A DNA stretch of 64,000 bases from Anomaloglossus baeobatrachus (taxonomy: Eukaryota > Chordata > Amphibia > Anura > Aromobatidae), in NCBI RefSeq assembly GCF_048569485.1, contig NC_134353.1:75610143-75674142 (forward strand). The letters are read 5' to 3'. Shown here piece by piece: positions 22,985 to 34,200 of this stretch (the stretch's first letter is position 1; every line of letters begins with the position of its first letter). A program made the position numbers and the translations under genes. The notes under the pieces are model-generated. The model worked only from the letters and a program-made list of their open reading frames with translations, did not search any database and had not been told where the DNA came from.

Positions 22985-25760
22985 TATAGTGGTCAAATCC
23001 ATGCACAAAGCTAGTTGAAGGCAATAGGGGGAGCCCACAGCTCTAAGGGATGTGGATCTTTTTACAGTACGCAGCGCTGGTTATGTTGATCGCTAATAAA
23101 AAAAACAAAAACACAACAAGATGCGCTTGCTTGTTAGTTTAAGGTCACTTTTCTGTACACAATTGGAAGGGGGAAGGGGTTGTAACAATGTGTCATATTA
23201 GTTGGCCACCTGGGACTCTAATGTAATCAAAGGCAATGTTTGTTTTTTTTTTTTACTTAAAGGGAACCTGTGTGGTCAGTTTTTGCTCTTTTAATCCTGC
23301 TACTCCCCTGAGTATTTTGTTTTTCATGATTTTTAAATCCTTCATACGGCTCCAGAGATAAGGGCTTTTTAGTGCTAATTTCTTTTCTAATAATACATCG
23401 CAGCCTAGAAACACACCCCCTTGAATCCTATGAGCCCCACCCATTTGTAAAGACCAAAAAAAGTAGCAGTGAATACAAAGGCTCCTATCTCTAGAACAGT
23501 ATGGTGGATTTAAAAATGATAAAGCAGAACACTCAAGGGAGTAGTGGGAATAAAATAAGAGCAAAAATGTACCACTATTGCCCTAGTGATGGGTCCCCTT
23601 TAAAGATTTATTCCCGCAATGGCTTTTTTTTTTTTTTAACCGTAGTTTACATGTGTACGGTTAAAGGGGAACTGTCAGCAGAATTTCACCCCCCACAAAA
23701 AAAAAAAAAAATATTCATGTGCACATTTAGCACTTTCAAAAGACCACTCCAGCAATACCTTTGCATGGCCAGTCCATTCTGCAATTACTGAGAAATCAGC
23801 GTTTGAATTAAAATACAGATGAGGGCAAAGAGCTATTTGTAGATATGAAGCCTCTGTCACTCCAGCTCTATTCCCCGCCCAGCGCCACCTTCTTTTTTTT
23901 TTTCTTTTCTTGACAGTCTTTTAAGATATGTAACTTGAGGCAAAGGAGCTGTCGGCCAAGTAGCCGGATGAGGCAGCGCCAACGAAGGTTCAGATCTACA
24001 AATAGCTCTTCAGCCTTGTGAGGAGCTGGCTGTAGACTAAAGACTATTGTACCAATGGATATAGCGCGAAGCCCACAGCTCTGAGGGATTTGGATCTTTT
24101 TACAGCACAGAGCGCTGGTTACATCGATCGCTAATAAAAAAATACGAGATATGCTGCTTGTCAGTTTAAAGGGAAGGTGCCGCCATTGTAGTTTTTGTAT
24201 TAATAATTATTGTTTATGGAATGAATTATTTTAATACAAAATTAAATTGTTCATTTTAGTGGTTTTTTTTTTAAATTCTAGTTTTACTGAAACACTGGGG
24301 GCTGCCATCTTGGATTTACTGTGTGTAATGACAGTTACTCACCTCAAATACAGCAGCCCCTGTGCATAAGAGATAAGGGTCAGATGCCGCTGTGGCTGCT
24401 CCCTGCTGTTGCCCGGACGGATCATAGCTCTGGAAGGAGACAGCTGCCATCTTTGTGAAGCCCATAGTGTACGCTGTGTCCTTCACTTTCTCCCTGTCAC
24501 CGCTCTGTGTTCAGTGCGAGTAGAGCGCTGACAAGAGGAGCTGCCGGGACACCAGGCTGACAGGAGGAGGTGCTGGGAGCGGAGGTCCGGGAATGGCGTG
24601 AGCGGTGATCGCAGCCTAACATCTATAGTACAATGCCAAGCTGCAGATCACCTCTGCCACTGCTGTGTTCAAAGCAGAGAAATCACACACAGCTGTGCTC
24701 TGAACACACTGACACAGCTCTGCTATATCACTGCACACTGATATAGCAGAGCTGTGTACTATATTAAGCACTATGGGGCACAGTATGTTTTGGGGGCACA
24801 GTGCCATTTCTGTTAATATTTGAGGGTTTTTTTCCCCCTCCATTTTCTATCCCTCTGGGCAGTCCTGTTCATACATTGCTAAAACTACCCTGCTTCTCCT
24901 TGGTGCTGCAGGCCCCCTTCCCCCACTTTGTCTGTTTACTGATGGATTTTTCTGAACATGGGCAATTTTTTATTTCTACAGATGAAGCGACCATTGACCA
25001 TTTTGAAGGTAGTGAATGCTTGATATTTCACCAATATTCATTACCGTTTACTCCATGTTTCACTGGGGTTTTCCAGAGTGTGATCATGCTCTCTCCTGCA
25101 CGCTGAGCTGATCATAGCAATTGGTGAGCTTTGCAATGATGCGGCTACTGATGGATGGTTTGGGGGATGTTTTATTTAACAATTATTTGTGCAAATACAG
25201 CTATCACTGGTATCCAGCATAGAATGATATCCGTGGTATCTTCAGCATGGAATAGCTGCTACAACTCGGCTGTTGTGTTTTATCAGATAGGGCCATTAGG
25301 TGCATCTGAGTGCTCAGCGAACAGCATTACAACTACTGAAGGATGGATCCAGTGAGGGTAAAGTGTCCTAAGGGTCATTATCGATGGCTGCAAATCAGTA
25401 CTTTTTAAAAACCTGAATTATGTATATACAGAACCCAGACCACATTATGATTTGGGAAATCATTTTTTTAAATGCATGTATTTTGGGTTTAAAAAATAAT
25501 TTTGGTGTTTTTTGAATTTTTTTTTTTTTATCTACAGTGCTTACCAATCCCTTTTAGGTATTTAATTTTGATAGATTGGACTTTTCTGAATGCGTCGCTA
25601 CCACATTTTTTATCTTTATTTTTAATAGGGCAAAAGGGGGGAAATTTGTTTTTTGTGGGTTTGGGTTGTTTTTTTTTTCCCCACTATTTTTAATAGTCCC
25701 CTAAGGGACATGAAGTTGTGATCATCTAATTGCTTGTGCTATATACAGCAATGCCACAGT
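22985..25760. other. Intergenic repeats downstream of GRPEL1
   Basis: No gene is supported. Two direct copies of a roughly 120-bp segment, sharing AGCCCACAGCTCT and GGATCTTTTTACAG, lie at about 23030-23150 and 24068-24165. Between them is a TTAA-flanked element at 23262-23600 (AGGGAACCTG to GGGTCCCC). Another repeat starts at 24168 with AAGGGAAGGTGCCGCC. 24800-25750 holds T-rich DNA with no recognised feature. Confidence 0.4.
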
Positions 25761-25794
25761 ATATACCAGAGCATTGCTGATATACAGTGCCTTG

Positions 25795-27379
25795 CAAAAG
25801 TATTCGGCCCCCTTGAATTTTTCAACCTTTTCCCACATTTCAGGCTTAAAACACAAAGACAAAAATATTAATGTTATGGTGAAGAATCAACAACAAGTGG
25901 GACACAATTGTGACGGTGAATGAAATTTATTTCTTATTTTAAACTTTTATAAAAAAATAAACTGAAAATTGTGGCGTGCAATATTATTCATCCCCTTTAC
26001 TTTCAGTTCAGCAAACTCACTCCAGAAGTTCACTGAGGATCTCTGAATGATCCAATGTTGTCCTAAATGACTGATGATAAGTATAATCCACCTGTGTGTA
26101 ATCTAGTCTCTGTATAATTGCACCTGCTCTATGATAGTCTTACTGTTCTGTTTAAAGCACAGAGAGCATCATGAAGACCAAGGAACACAACAGGCAGGTC
26201 CATGATACTGTTGTGGAGAAGCCCAATTTGGTTACAAAAAGATTTCCAAAACTTTAAACATCCCAAGGAGCACTGTGCAAGCGATCATATTAAAATGGAA
26301 AGAGTATCATACCACTGCAAATCTACCAAGACCCGGCAGTTCATCCAAACTTTCATCTCAAACAAGGAGAAGACTGATTAGAGATGCAGCCAAGAGGCCC
26401 ATGATCACTCTGGATGAACTTCAGAGATCTACAGCTGAGGTGGGAGAGTCTGTCCATAGGACAACAATCAGTCGTACACTGCACAAATCTGGCCTTTATG
26501 GAAGAGTGGTAAGAAGAAAGCCATTTCTCAAAGATATCCATAAAAAGTGGCATTTAAAGATTGCCACAAGCCACCTGGGAAACACCAAACATGTGGAAGA
26601 AGGTGCTCTGGTCAGATGAAACCAAAAATCGAACTATTTGGGCACAATGCCAAACTATGTTTGGCGTAAAACCAACATCGCTGATCACCCAGAAAAACAC
26701 CATCCTCACTGTCAAACATGGTGGTGGCAGCATCATGGTTGGGCCTGCTTTTCTTCAGCAGGGATAGAGAAGATGGTTAAAATTGATGGAAAGATGGATG
26801 GAGCCAAATACAGGACCATTCTTGAAAACCTGTTGGAGTCTGCAAAAGACCTGAGACTGGGACGGAGATTTGTCTTCCAACAAGACAATGAGCCCAAACA
26901 TAAAAGCAAAATCTACAATAGAATGGTTCACAAATAAATGTATCCAGGTGTTAGAATGGCCAAGTCACAGTCCAGACCTGAATCCAATCGAGAAGCTGAA
27001 AACTGCTGTTCACAAACGCTCTCCATCCAACCTCACTCAGCTCCAGCTGTTTGCAAAGGAAGAATGGGCAAGAATTTCAGTCTCTCGCTGTGCAGAAATG
27101 ATAGACACATACCCCAAGCGACTGCAGCTGTAATCGCAGCAAAAGGTGGCACTAAAAAAGTATTAACTTAAAGGGGATGAATAATATTGCACGCCCCAAT
27201 TTTCAGTTTATTATTGTTTAAAAAAGTTTAAAATAAGCAATAAATTTTGTTCAACTTCACAATTGTGTCCCACTTGTTGTTGATTCTTCATAATGTTAAA
27301 ATTATCTTTATGTTTGAAGCCTGAAATGTGGGAAAAGGTTGAAAAATTCAAGGGAGACGAATACTTTTGCAAGGCACTG
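25795..27379 (+). mobile_element. Tc1/mariner transposon, decayed
   Basis: Inverted ends CAGTGCCTTGCAAAAGTATT and the matching inverse at 27360-27379 are flanked by TA on both sides (25793-25794 and 27380-27381), the Tc1/mariner target. The inverted repeats run some 70 bp inward. The 1585-bp length is typical of Tc1. A transposase gene is recognisable between about 26171 and 27133: a helix-turn-helix part with paired-type SAEVGESVHRTTISRTLH-like text, then the DDE parts LWSDET, FQQDNEPKHKSK and [10 protein letters not shown]. These parts lie in alternating frames, so the gene has several frameshifts and is inactive. Confidence 0.93.
26171..27133 (+). pseudogene. Tc1 transposase pseudogene
   Basis: An ATG at 26171 opens MKTKEHNRQVHDTVVEKP, close to intact Tc1 transposases. 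The reading frame shifts several times: frames starting at 26275, 26561, 26638 and 26870 each carry consecutive parts of the protein. The DD34E catalytic residues can be placed at LWSDET, QQDNEP and NPIEK, but never in one frame. Tc1 transposases are about 340 residues. Confidence 0.85.
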
Positions 27380-27381
27380 TA

Positions 27382-27775
27382 GCACTCTAGATCTAGGTCA
27401 GTTATTAGAGCAGTATTCACTGATGTCTGGTATAGATGTATAGTGGTATATTTAATGACACACAGCTCTGCTCTCCCCATACTGTCAGTGCAGTGAGATG
27501 AGAGCTGCAGTGTGTCATATATCGAACTCTAGATCTATGTCAGTTATTAGAGTAGTATTCCCTGCTGCCTGGGATGGATGCATAGTAGTATATGTAATGA
27601 CACACACAGCTTTGCTCTCATTCCATGTCACAGTCAGTGCTGTGAGATGAGAGCTGCAGCATGTCACATAAATCAGTCTGCATCGGTTCGAGCAGTATTC
27701 ACCGCTGCCTAGGATAGATGCACAACATGTAATGACACAGCTTTTCTCTCCACCTGCCACTTGTACTGACCGACA
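27382..27775. repeat. Three direct ~140-bp repeats beside the Tc1 element
   Basis: Three imperfect copies share CTCTAGATCTA, CAGTTATTAGAG, CAGTATTC, a block with AATGACACA, and GTGAGATGAGAGCTGCAG. Boundaries are near 27382, 27525 and 27670. The Tc1 element inserted next to the first copy. Origin unknown. Confidence 0.6.
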
Positions 27776-27779
27776 GTAA

Positions 27780-28455
27780 GACGTGTGACCCGTGGAGGAC
27801 AGCAGAGCTGTGTATCATATGTTTCCCAATCACTCAAAAACCACCTCAGGGGAGATTTTATTTTTTCTCCACCATGACACCTCCTGCTTATGATTGGGCA
27901 ATGTCATGCAGGCGAAAAAGTTACCTCCTCCCCCAGAGGAGAATCTCTGCTAACATCCCCCTTGGTTATAATGGAAAGTAGCATATAAACTTTACAAGCA
28001 AATATCTCTGCAACGGAGATGAGAAATAAAATAAAAACCACGTTCTGTGCAGATCATCAGTCACTTTATCCCGATGTGGCCAAGTTAGCAGTTAACAAAA
28101 AATGATGAATAGTCCTCTTTAATCCACATTACAAGATGGCTTGGCAGGTCACACACCCGATTGCCGCTTCATTTATTCATTTATTCCCTATGGGAGTTGT
28201 TAAAAAAAAAAAAAAAAAATAGAAAATAAATTAGCGCAGTAGTTGGTGACCCCATAGGGAGTGAATGGAGCGGTGGTCAAGTATGTGCCCTGATGCTCCA
28301 TCCTGGTAGGGATCAGAAGCTTTACCGATCGGTTCGGGTCTCTGCCAATCAACAAGCTATCACCTATCCCGATGGAATCCGCTGTAAAGCATGCAGTGTC
28401 CAATCATAAGGCAACCCCCCCCCCCAAAAAAAAAACGTTTGGGGGAAGGGTTAAT
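27780..28455. other. Intergenic DNA, no feature recognised
   Basis: Apart from short A and C homopolymers around 28200 and 28415, I see nothing that supports a gene or a classified repeat. Confidence 0.35.
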
Positions 28456-29628
28456 TTCTTCAGCGCTCTATTGGGAGACCCAGACGATTGGGGTATAGCT
28501 ACTGCCCTCTGGAGGCCACACAAAGCACTACATTAAAAGTGCAAGGCCCCTCCCCCTCTGGCTATACCCCCCCGTGGTATCACGGGTTCTCCAGTTTTAG
28601 CTTTGTGTGCGAAGGAGGTCAGACATTCCATGCATAGCTCCACAGATTTTAGTCAGCAGTAGCTGCTGACTGTTTCGGATGGAAGAAAAGAGGACACATA
28701 TAGTGTCCCCAGCATGCTCCCTTCTCACCCCTGGATGGTGTTGTAAGGTTGAGGTACCTATTGCTGGTACAGGGCTGGAGCCTGACATGCTGTTTTCCTT
28801 CCACATCCCCTGGTAGGGCTCTGTGGAAGTGGGATCCTGCCGGCCTCTCAGCTCTGATGCCGGGCTCCATCCACAGACCCATTAGAACCTGTTGGAGACG
28901 GAGCAGGAGTACGATCAGGGACAGGCCCTGCATCATACAGGTACTCTGTGTCCCCGGCAGGCACAGACACACTCCGGGCTGGCTGGGTGTTGTAGTGCGC
29001 CGGGGACCGCAACGTGGAGTTGGTGTCCCTACAGATTACTGGGGGACTTTTTTGTGTATGGGAACGCAGCGCCGACCCCCTCTGGACCGGGCGGCGCTGC
29101 TGTGACTTGTGGTGCGCCGGGGATCCGCCGTCCGCGCTTTTACGGCGGCGGCGGTTATAAATTTAGTCCCCGGCTTTTTGGGCCTAGGACGCCGGCAGCT
29201 CCGATTCGTTCCCCGCCCCCACCCTGTCATTCAGGGTAGGGGAGAGACGCTGTTCGCTAGCAGCGACGAGGGCTGGAGCCTGATTTACATGCTCCAGCCC
29301 TCTCACTTGGCACAGAGGGAAGCAGGCTTCCCGCTCTTGGTCAGGAACGCCCAGGGCCCGCCCCCCTTCCTCTCTCGAGACGCCGGCAGCCATTACATGC
29401 ATGCCTGGCTGGAGGAAGGACGCAAGGCTCTGGGAGACCTGGACTAGGGGCTATCTGGCGACCACACACCCGCTTTTTAAGCGGGCGGTAAGCGATTTTT
29501 CTGTGCTGGTCCCTCTAGTGCCTCACGGTGTATCGGTGTACTGTGTACAGATATATAGATATTGTATTTCTTGCACTGTGAGGTTGCTTCTGGCTGCATA
29601 TCCCAGATCGCTCTGTGGAAGCAGCAAC

Positions 29629-31122
29629 ATGTCATCCTCAAAACGCAAGGCGGCCAAGGCAAAAAGGGCTGTGTATACTGCGTGTGCTGCATGTGGGGCT
29701 AATCTACCAGCAGGCTCCGATGACCCCCATTGTGTGCAATGCTCCGACCCGGTGCTGCTTCGCCAGCCGGAGTCAGGAGAGGTAGCGACCCAGGCTGAGA
29801 CGCTTGTAAGTTCTGCCCCGGTGACAGGGACAGACTTTGCAGTTTTTGCAGATAATATGTCTGTGTCTATGGCAAAAATCCTTGAAACCTTGCAATCTAT
29901 GCATGGGGCTCAGTCTCTGGGCACGGCGAGGCCTCTGTCCTCAGGTCCCCCTTACTTGGAATGTATCCAGCCCACAGGGGGGTCCCCGGCTTCACAGGCC
30001 GAGGATTATGACTCAGATGATGGCCCCAGCCACCCTAAGCGAGCTCGCTGGGAAAGACCCTCGACGTCTTCACACTGCTCAGGGTCTCAGCACAATCAGT
30101 CTCCCTGTGATGTGTCTGATGAGAGTGATCAGGAATCCATTCCTGGAACCCCTCTCAACCTGGATACCCCGGATGGGGATGCCATGGTAAACGACCTTAT
30201 CTCAGCCATCAATAGGCTGTTGGATATTTCTCCCCCAGCCCCTTCAGCAGAAGAGGCGGCTGCGGAGCAGGAGAAGTTTCGTTTCCTTTATCCCAAGCGT
30301 AAATTGAGTGCCTTGTTAGATCACTCTGACTTCAGAGAATCAATCCAGAAGCACGACGCTCACCCAGAAAGGCGTTTCTCTAAACGATCTAAAGATACGC
30401 GTTTCCCTTTCCCCCCTGAGGTGGTCAAGCGCTGGACACAGTGTCCAACGGTAGACCCCCCGATTTCCAAACTTGCAGCTAGATCCATAGTTGCAGTGGA
30501 GGATGGCGCTTCACTTAAAGATGCCAATGACAGACAGATGGACCTTTGGTTAAAATCTGTCTATGAAGCTATCGGCGCGTCGTTTGCTCCGGCATTCGCA
30601 GCCGTATGGGCACTCCAGGCTATTTCAGCCGGCTTAGCAAAAGTGGATGCTATCATGCATCCAGCAGTGCCGCAAGTGGCGCACCTTACCACGCAGATGT
30701 CGGCGTTTGCGTCTTACGCTATCAATGCGGTCCTAGAATCTACCAGTCGCACCTCAATGGCGTCCGCCAATTCGGTAGTTTTGCGCAGAGCCTTGTGGTT
30801 AAAGGACTGGAAAGCAGATGCTGGTTCCAAAAAATGTTTAACCAGTTTGCCTTTGTCTAGAGATAGACTGTTTGGCGAGCCATTGGCTGACATCATTAAG
30901 CAGTCCAAGGGTAAAGACTCCTCTTTACCACAACCCAGAACATCCAAACCTCAGCAGAAAAAGTGGCAGCAGAGGTTTCAGTCCTTTCGAGGTTCGGGCA
31001 AGACACCATTTACCTCGTCCAAAGGGACTCAGAGGACGCAAAGAAACTCAGATTCGTGGCGGACTCACACACGCCCCAAGAAAGCAAATGGAGGTACCGC
31101 TTCCAAAGCGGCTACCTCATGA
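29629..31122 (+). CDS. DIRS gag-like frame
   Basis: An open frame of about 497 codons. The N-terminal part is Lys-rich and followed by a CxxC...CxxC cluster that could bind zinc; the middle is acidic and Ser/Pro-rich; the C-terminal part is basic, as expected for a nucleic-acid-binding structural protein. Position before the reverse transcriptase supports a gag-like role. I recognise no named domain. Confidence 0.75.
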   Translation: MSSSKRKAAKAKRAVYTACAACGANLPAGSDDPHCVQCSDPVLLRQPESGEVATQAETLVSSAPVTGTDFAVFADNMSVSMAKILETLQSMHGAQSLGTARPLSSGPPYLECIQPTGGSPASQAEDYDSDDGPSHPKRARWERPSTSSHCSGSQHNQSPCDVSDESDQESIPGTPLNLDTPDGDAMVNDLISAINRLLDISPPAPSAEEAAAEQEKFRFLYPKRKLSALLDHSDFRESIQKHDAHPERRFSKRSKDTRFPFPPEVVKRWTQCPTVDPPISKLAARSIVAVEDGASLKDANDRQMDLWLKSVYEAIGASFAPAFAAVWALQAISAGLAKVDAIMHPAVPQVAHLTTQMSAFASYAINAVLESTSRTSMASANSVVLRRALWLKDWKADAGSKKCLTSLPLSRDRLFGEPLADIIKQSKGKDSSLPQPRTSKPQQKKWQQRFQSFRGSGKTPFTSSKGTQRTQRNSDSWRTHTRPKKANGGTASKAATS

Positions 31123-33017
31123 CTTCCAGCCCCCCCCCCTCCGCATCGCCGGTCGGGGGCAGGCTCTCCCGCTTTTCCGGCATTTGGATGTCACAGGTCA
31201 AAGACCGGTGGGTGACGGACATTTTGTCTCGCGGGTACAGAATCGAGTTCAATTCTCGTCCTCCAGCTCGGTTCTTCAGAACCTCCCCACATCCAGACCG
31301 AGCAGATGCTCTGCTGCAGGCGGTGGATTCCCTAAAAGCGGAAGGAGTGGTGATCCCAGTCCCTCCTCAGGAACAAGGGCAAGGGTTTTACTCCAATCTC
31401 TTTGTGGTTCCAAAAAAGGACGGCTCGTTCCGTCCTGTTCTGGACCTAAAACGGCTCAACAAACATGTGCACGCCAGGAGGTTCCGGATGGAAACCCTCC
31501 GCTCTGTCATTGCCTCAATGTCCAGAGGAGACTTCCTTGCCTCAATAGACATCAAAGATGCTTATCTCCACGTGCCAATTGCTACAGAACATCAACGTTT
31601 TCTACGTTTTGTGATAGGAGACGACCATTTTCAGTTCGTAGCTCTTCCATTTGGTCTGGCGACAGCCCCACGGGTCTTCACCAAGGTCATGGCGGCGGTG
31701 GTAGCAGTCTTGCACTCTCAGGGACACTCGGTGATCCCTTACCTAGACGACTTATTGGTCAAAGCTCCCTCTCAGGAGGCATGTCAGCACAGCCTGAATG
31801 CTACGCTGGAGACTCTACAGTCTTTCGGATGGATCATCAACTTTCCAAAGTCGATCCTATCACCGACTCAGTCACTAACGTATCTTGGCATGGAGTTTCA
31901 TACTCTAGCAGCGATAGTGAAGCTGCCGCTGAACAAGCAGCGGTCACTACAGACAGGGGTGCAATCTCTCCTGCAGGGCCAGTTGCATCCCTTGCGGCGT
32001 CTCATGCATTTCCTAGGGAAGATGGTGGCAGCCATGGAAGCAGTTCCCTTTGCGCAGTTTCATCTGCGCCCACTTCAATGGGACATTCTCCGCCAATGGG
32101 ACGGGAAGTCAACGTCCCTGGACAGGAAAGTCTCGCTTTCCCAGACGGCCAAGGACTCTCTACAATGGTGGCTCCTTCCCACCTCATTATCTCAGGGAAG
32201 ATCCTTCCTGCCCCCATCCTGGGCAGTAGTTACGACAGATGCGAGTCTGTCGGGGTGGGGAGCAGTGTTTCTCCACCACAGGGCTCAGGGGACGTGGACT
32301 CCGCAGGAGTCCACCCTTCAGATCAATGTTCTGGAAATCAGAGCAGTGTATCTTGCCCTACTAGCCTTCCAGCAGTGGCTGGAAGGAAAGCAGATCCGAA
32401 TCCAATCGGACAACTCCACAGCGGTGGCATACATCAACCACCAAGGAGGGACGCGCAGTCGGCAAGCCTTCCAAGAAGTCCGGCGCATTCTAATGTGGGT
32501 GGAGGACAGAGCATCCACCATATCCGCGGTTCACATCCCAGGCGTAGAAAACTGGGAAGCAGACTTCCTCAGTCGCCAGGGCATGGACGCAGGGGAATGG
32601 TCCCTTCACCCGGACGTGTTTCAGGAAATCTGTCGCCGCTGGGGAGTGCCGGACGTCGACCTAATGGCATCCCGGCACAACAACAAGGTCCCGGCATTCA
32701 TGGCGAGGTCGCGCGATCAAAGAGCTCTGGCGGCAGACGCCTTGGTTCAAGATTGGTCGCAGTTTCAGCTCCCTTACGTGTTTCCGCCTCTGGCGCTCTT
32801 GCCCAGAGTGCTACGCAAGATCAGATCCGAGTGCAGCCGCATCATACTCGTCGCTCCAAACTGGCCGAGGTCGTGGTATCCGGATCTGTGGCATCTCACG
32901 ATCGGTCGACCGTGGTCACTGCCAGACCGACCAGACTTACTGTCCCAAGGGCCGTTTTTCCATCAGAATTCTGCGGCCCTGAACCTGACTGTGTGGCCAT
33001 TGAGTCATGGATCCTAG
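30963..33017 (+). CDS. DIRS reverse transcriptase and RNase H frame
   Basis: The reverse transcriptase lies at about 31230-31920, with the fingers/palm motif DGSFRPVLDL, the first catalytic Asp in SIDIKDAYLHVP, and the YLDD box. RNase H follows at about 32220-32570, with TTDASLSGWG and QSDNSTAV. The remainder contains VDLMASRHN and a WPxSWYPDL-type motif that in DIRS elements follows RNase H and has been described as methyltransferase-like; I am unsure of that label. The frame overlaps the end of the gag-like frame. Confidence 0.88.
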   Translation: MAAEVSVLSRFGQDTIYLVQRDSEDAKKLRFVADSHTPQESKWRYRFQSGYLMTSSPPPSASPVGGRLSRFSGIWMSQVKDRWVTDILSRGYRIEFNSRPPARFFRTSPHPDRADALLQAVDSLKAEGVVIPVPPQEQGQGFYSNLFVVPKKDGSFRPVLDLKRLNKHVHARRFRMETLRSVIASMSRGDFLASIDIKDAYLHVPIATEHQRFLRFVIGDDHFQFVALPFGLATAPRVFTKVMAAVVAVLHSQGHSVIPYLDDLLVKAPSQEACQHSLNATLETLQSFGWIINFPKSILSPTQSLTYLGMEFHTLAAIVKLPLNKQRSLQTGVQSLLQGQLHPLRRLMHFLGKMVAAMEAVPFAQFHLRPLQWDILRQWDGKSTSLDRKVSLSQTAKDSLQWWLLPTSLSQGRSFLPPSWAVVTTDASLSGWGAVFLHHRAQGTWTPQESTLQINVLEIRAVYLALLAFQQWLEGKQIRIQSDNSTAVAYINHQGGTRSRQAFQEVRRILMWVEDRASTISAVHIPGVENWEADFLSRQGMDAGEWSLHPDVFQEICRRWGVPDVDLMASRHNNKVPAFMARSRDQRALAADALVQDWSQFQLPYVFPPLALLPRVLRKIRSECSRIILVAPNWPRSWYPDLWHLTIGRPWSLPDRPDLLSQGPFFHQNSAALNLTVWPLSHGS

Positions 33018-34036
33018 CATCTGCAGGATTATCTCAAGGAGTGGTTGCCACAATGAGACAAGCTAGAAAGTCGAATTCTGCTAAGATCTACCACAGGACG
33101 TGGAAGATTTTCTTATCCTGGTGCTCTACTCAGGGAGTGTCTCCCTGGCCATTTGCATTACCCAAGTTTCTTTCCTTCCTGCAATCGGGGTTAGAAAAGG
33201 GCTTGTCGCTCAGCTCCCTTAAAGGGCAAGTTTCGGCACTATCCGTGTTTTTTCAGAAGCGTCTAGCACGTCTTCCTAAGGTGCGCACGTTCCTGCAGGG
33301 GGTCTGTCATATTGTGCCCCCGTACAAGCGACCGTTAGATCCATGGGATCTGAACAGGGTACTAGTTGCTCTCCAGAAGCCGCCCTTCGAGCCTCTGAAG
33401 GAAGTTTCCTTTTCTCGGCTGTCGCAGAAAGTGGCGTTTCTTGTTGCGATCACATCGCTTCGGCGAGTGTCTGAGCTGGCAGCTCTGTCATCCAAGGCTC
33501 CCTTCCTGGTGTTCCACCAGGACAAGGTTGTGCTGCGCCCTATTCCGGAGTTTCTTCCTAAGGTCGTATCCTCTTTTCATCTTAATCAGGATATCTCCTT
33601 GCCTTCGTTTTGTCCTCATCCGGTTCACCGGTATGAAAAGGACTTACGTTTGCTAGATCTGGTGAGGGCACTCAGAATCTACATTTCCCGCACGGCGCCC
33701 ATACGCCGTGCCGATGCACTTTTTGTCCTTGTCGCTGGTCCGCGCAAGGGGTTGCAGGCTTCTAAAGCCACCCTGGCTCGATGGATCAAAGAACCAATTC
33801 TAGAGGCCTACCGTTCTGCGGGGCTTCCGGTTCCTTCAGGGCTAAAAGCCCACTCAACCAGAGCCGTGGGTGCGTCCTGGGCATTACGTCACCAGGCTTC
33901 GGCTCAACAGGTGTGCCAGGCAGCTACCTGGTCCAGTCTGCACACTTTCACCAAGCATTATCAGGTGCATACCTATGCTTCGGCGGATGCCAGCTTAGGT
34001 AGAAGAGTCCTGCAGGCGGCAGTGACACCCCCGTAG
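33000..34036 (+). CDS. DIRS tyrosine recombinase region
   Basis: The region contains an N-terminal SAM-like binding part (about 33050-33250) and a catalytic part with an Arg in SLRRVSELAAL, the HSTR box, and a downstream Tyr in a KHYQVH context, which fit the R...HxxR...Y set of tyrosine recombinases. The enzyme would integrate a circular DNA copy without target duplication. The same frame is open further upstream (to 30872), but that part is a shadow of the reverse transcriptase frame, so the true N-terminal limit is uncertain. Confidence 0.85.
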
Positions 34037-34103
34037 GGGAGGGCTGTTTTGCAGCTCTAACATGAGGTATTTATTTACCCACCCAGGGACAGCTTTTGGA
34101 CGT

Positions 34104-34200
34104 CCCAATCGTCTGGGTCTCCCAATAGAGCGCTGAAGAAGAAGGGAATTTTGTTACTTACCGTAAATTCCTTTTCTTCTAGCTCTTATTGGGAGACCCA
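34104..34200 (+). repeat. DIRS internal complementary region, second copy
   Basis: The first half (34104-34140) is the inverse of the element's left end (28456-28492); the second half is the inverse of the right outer end (34465-34527). It marks the element limits independently. Confidence 0.88.
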
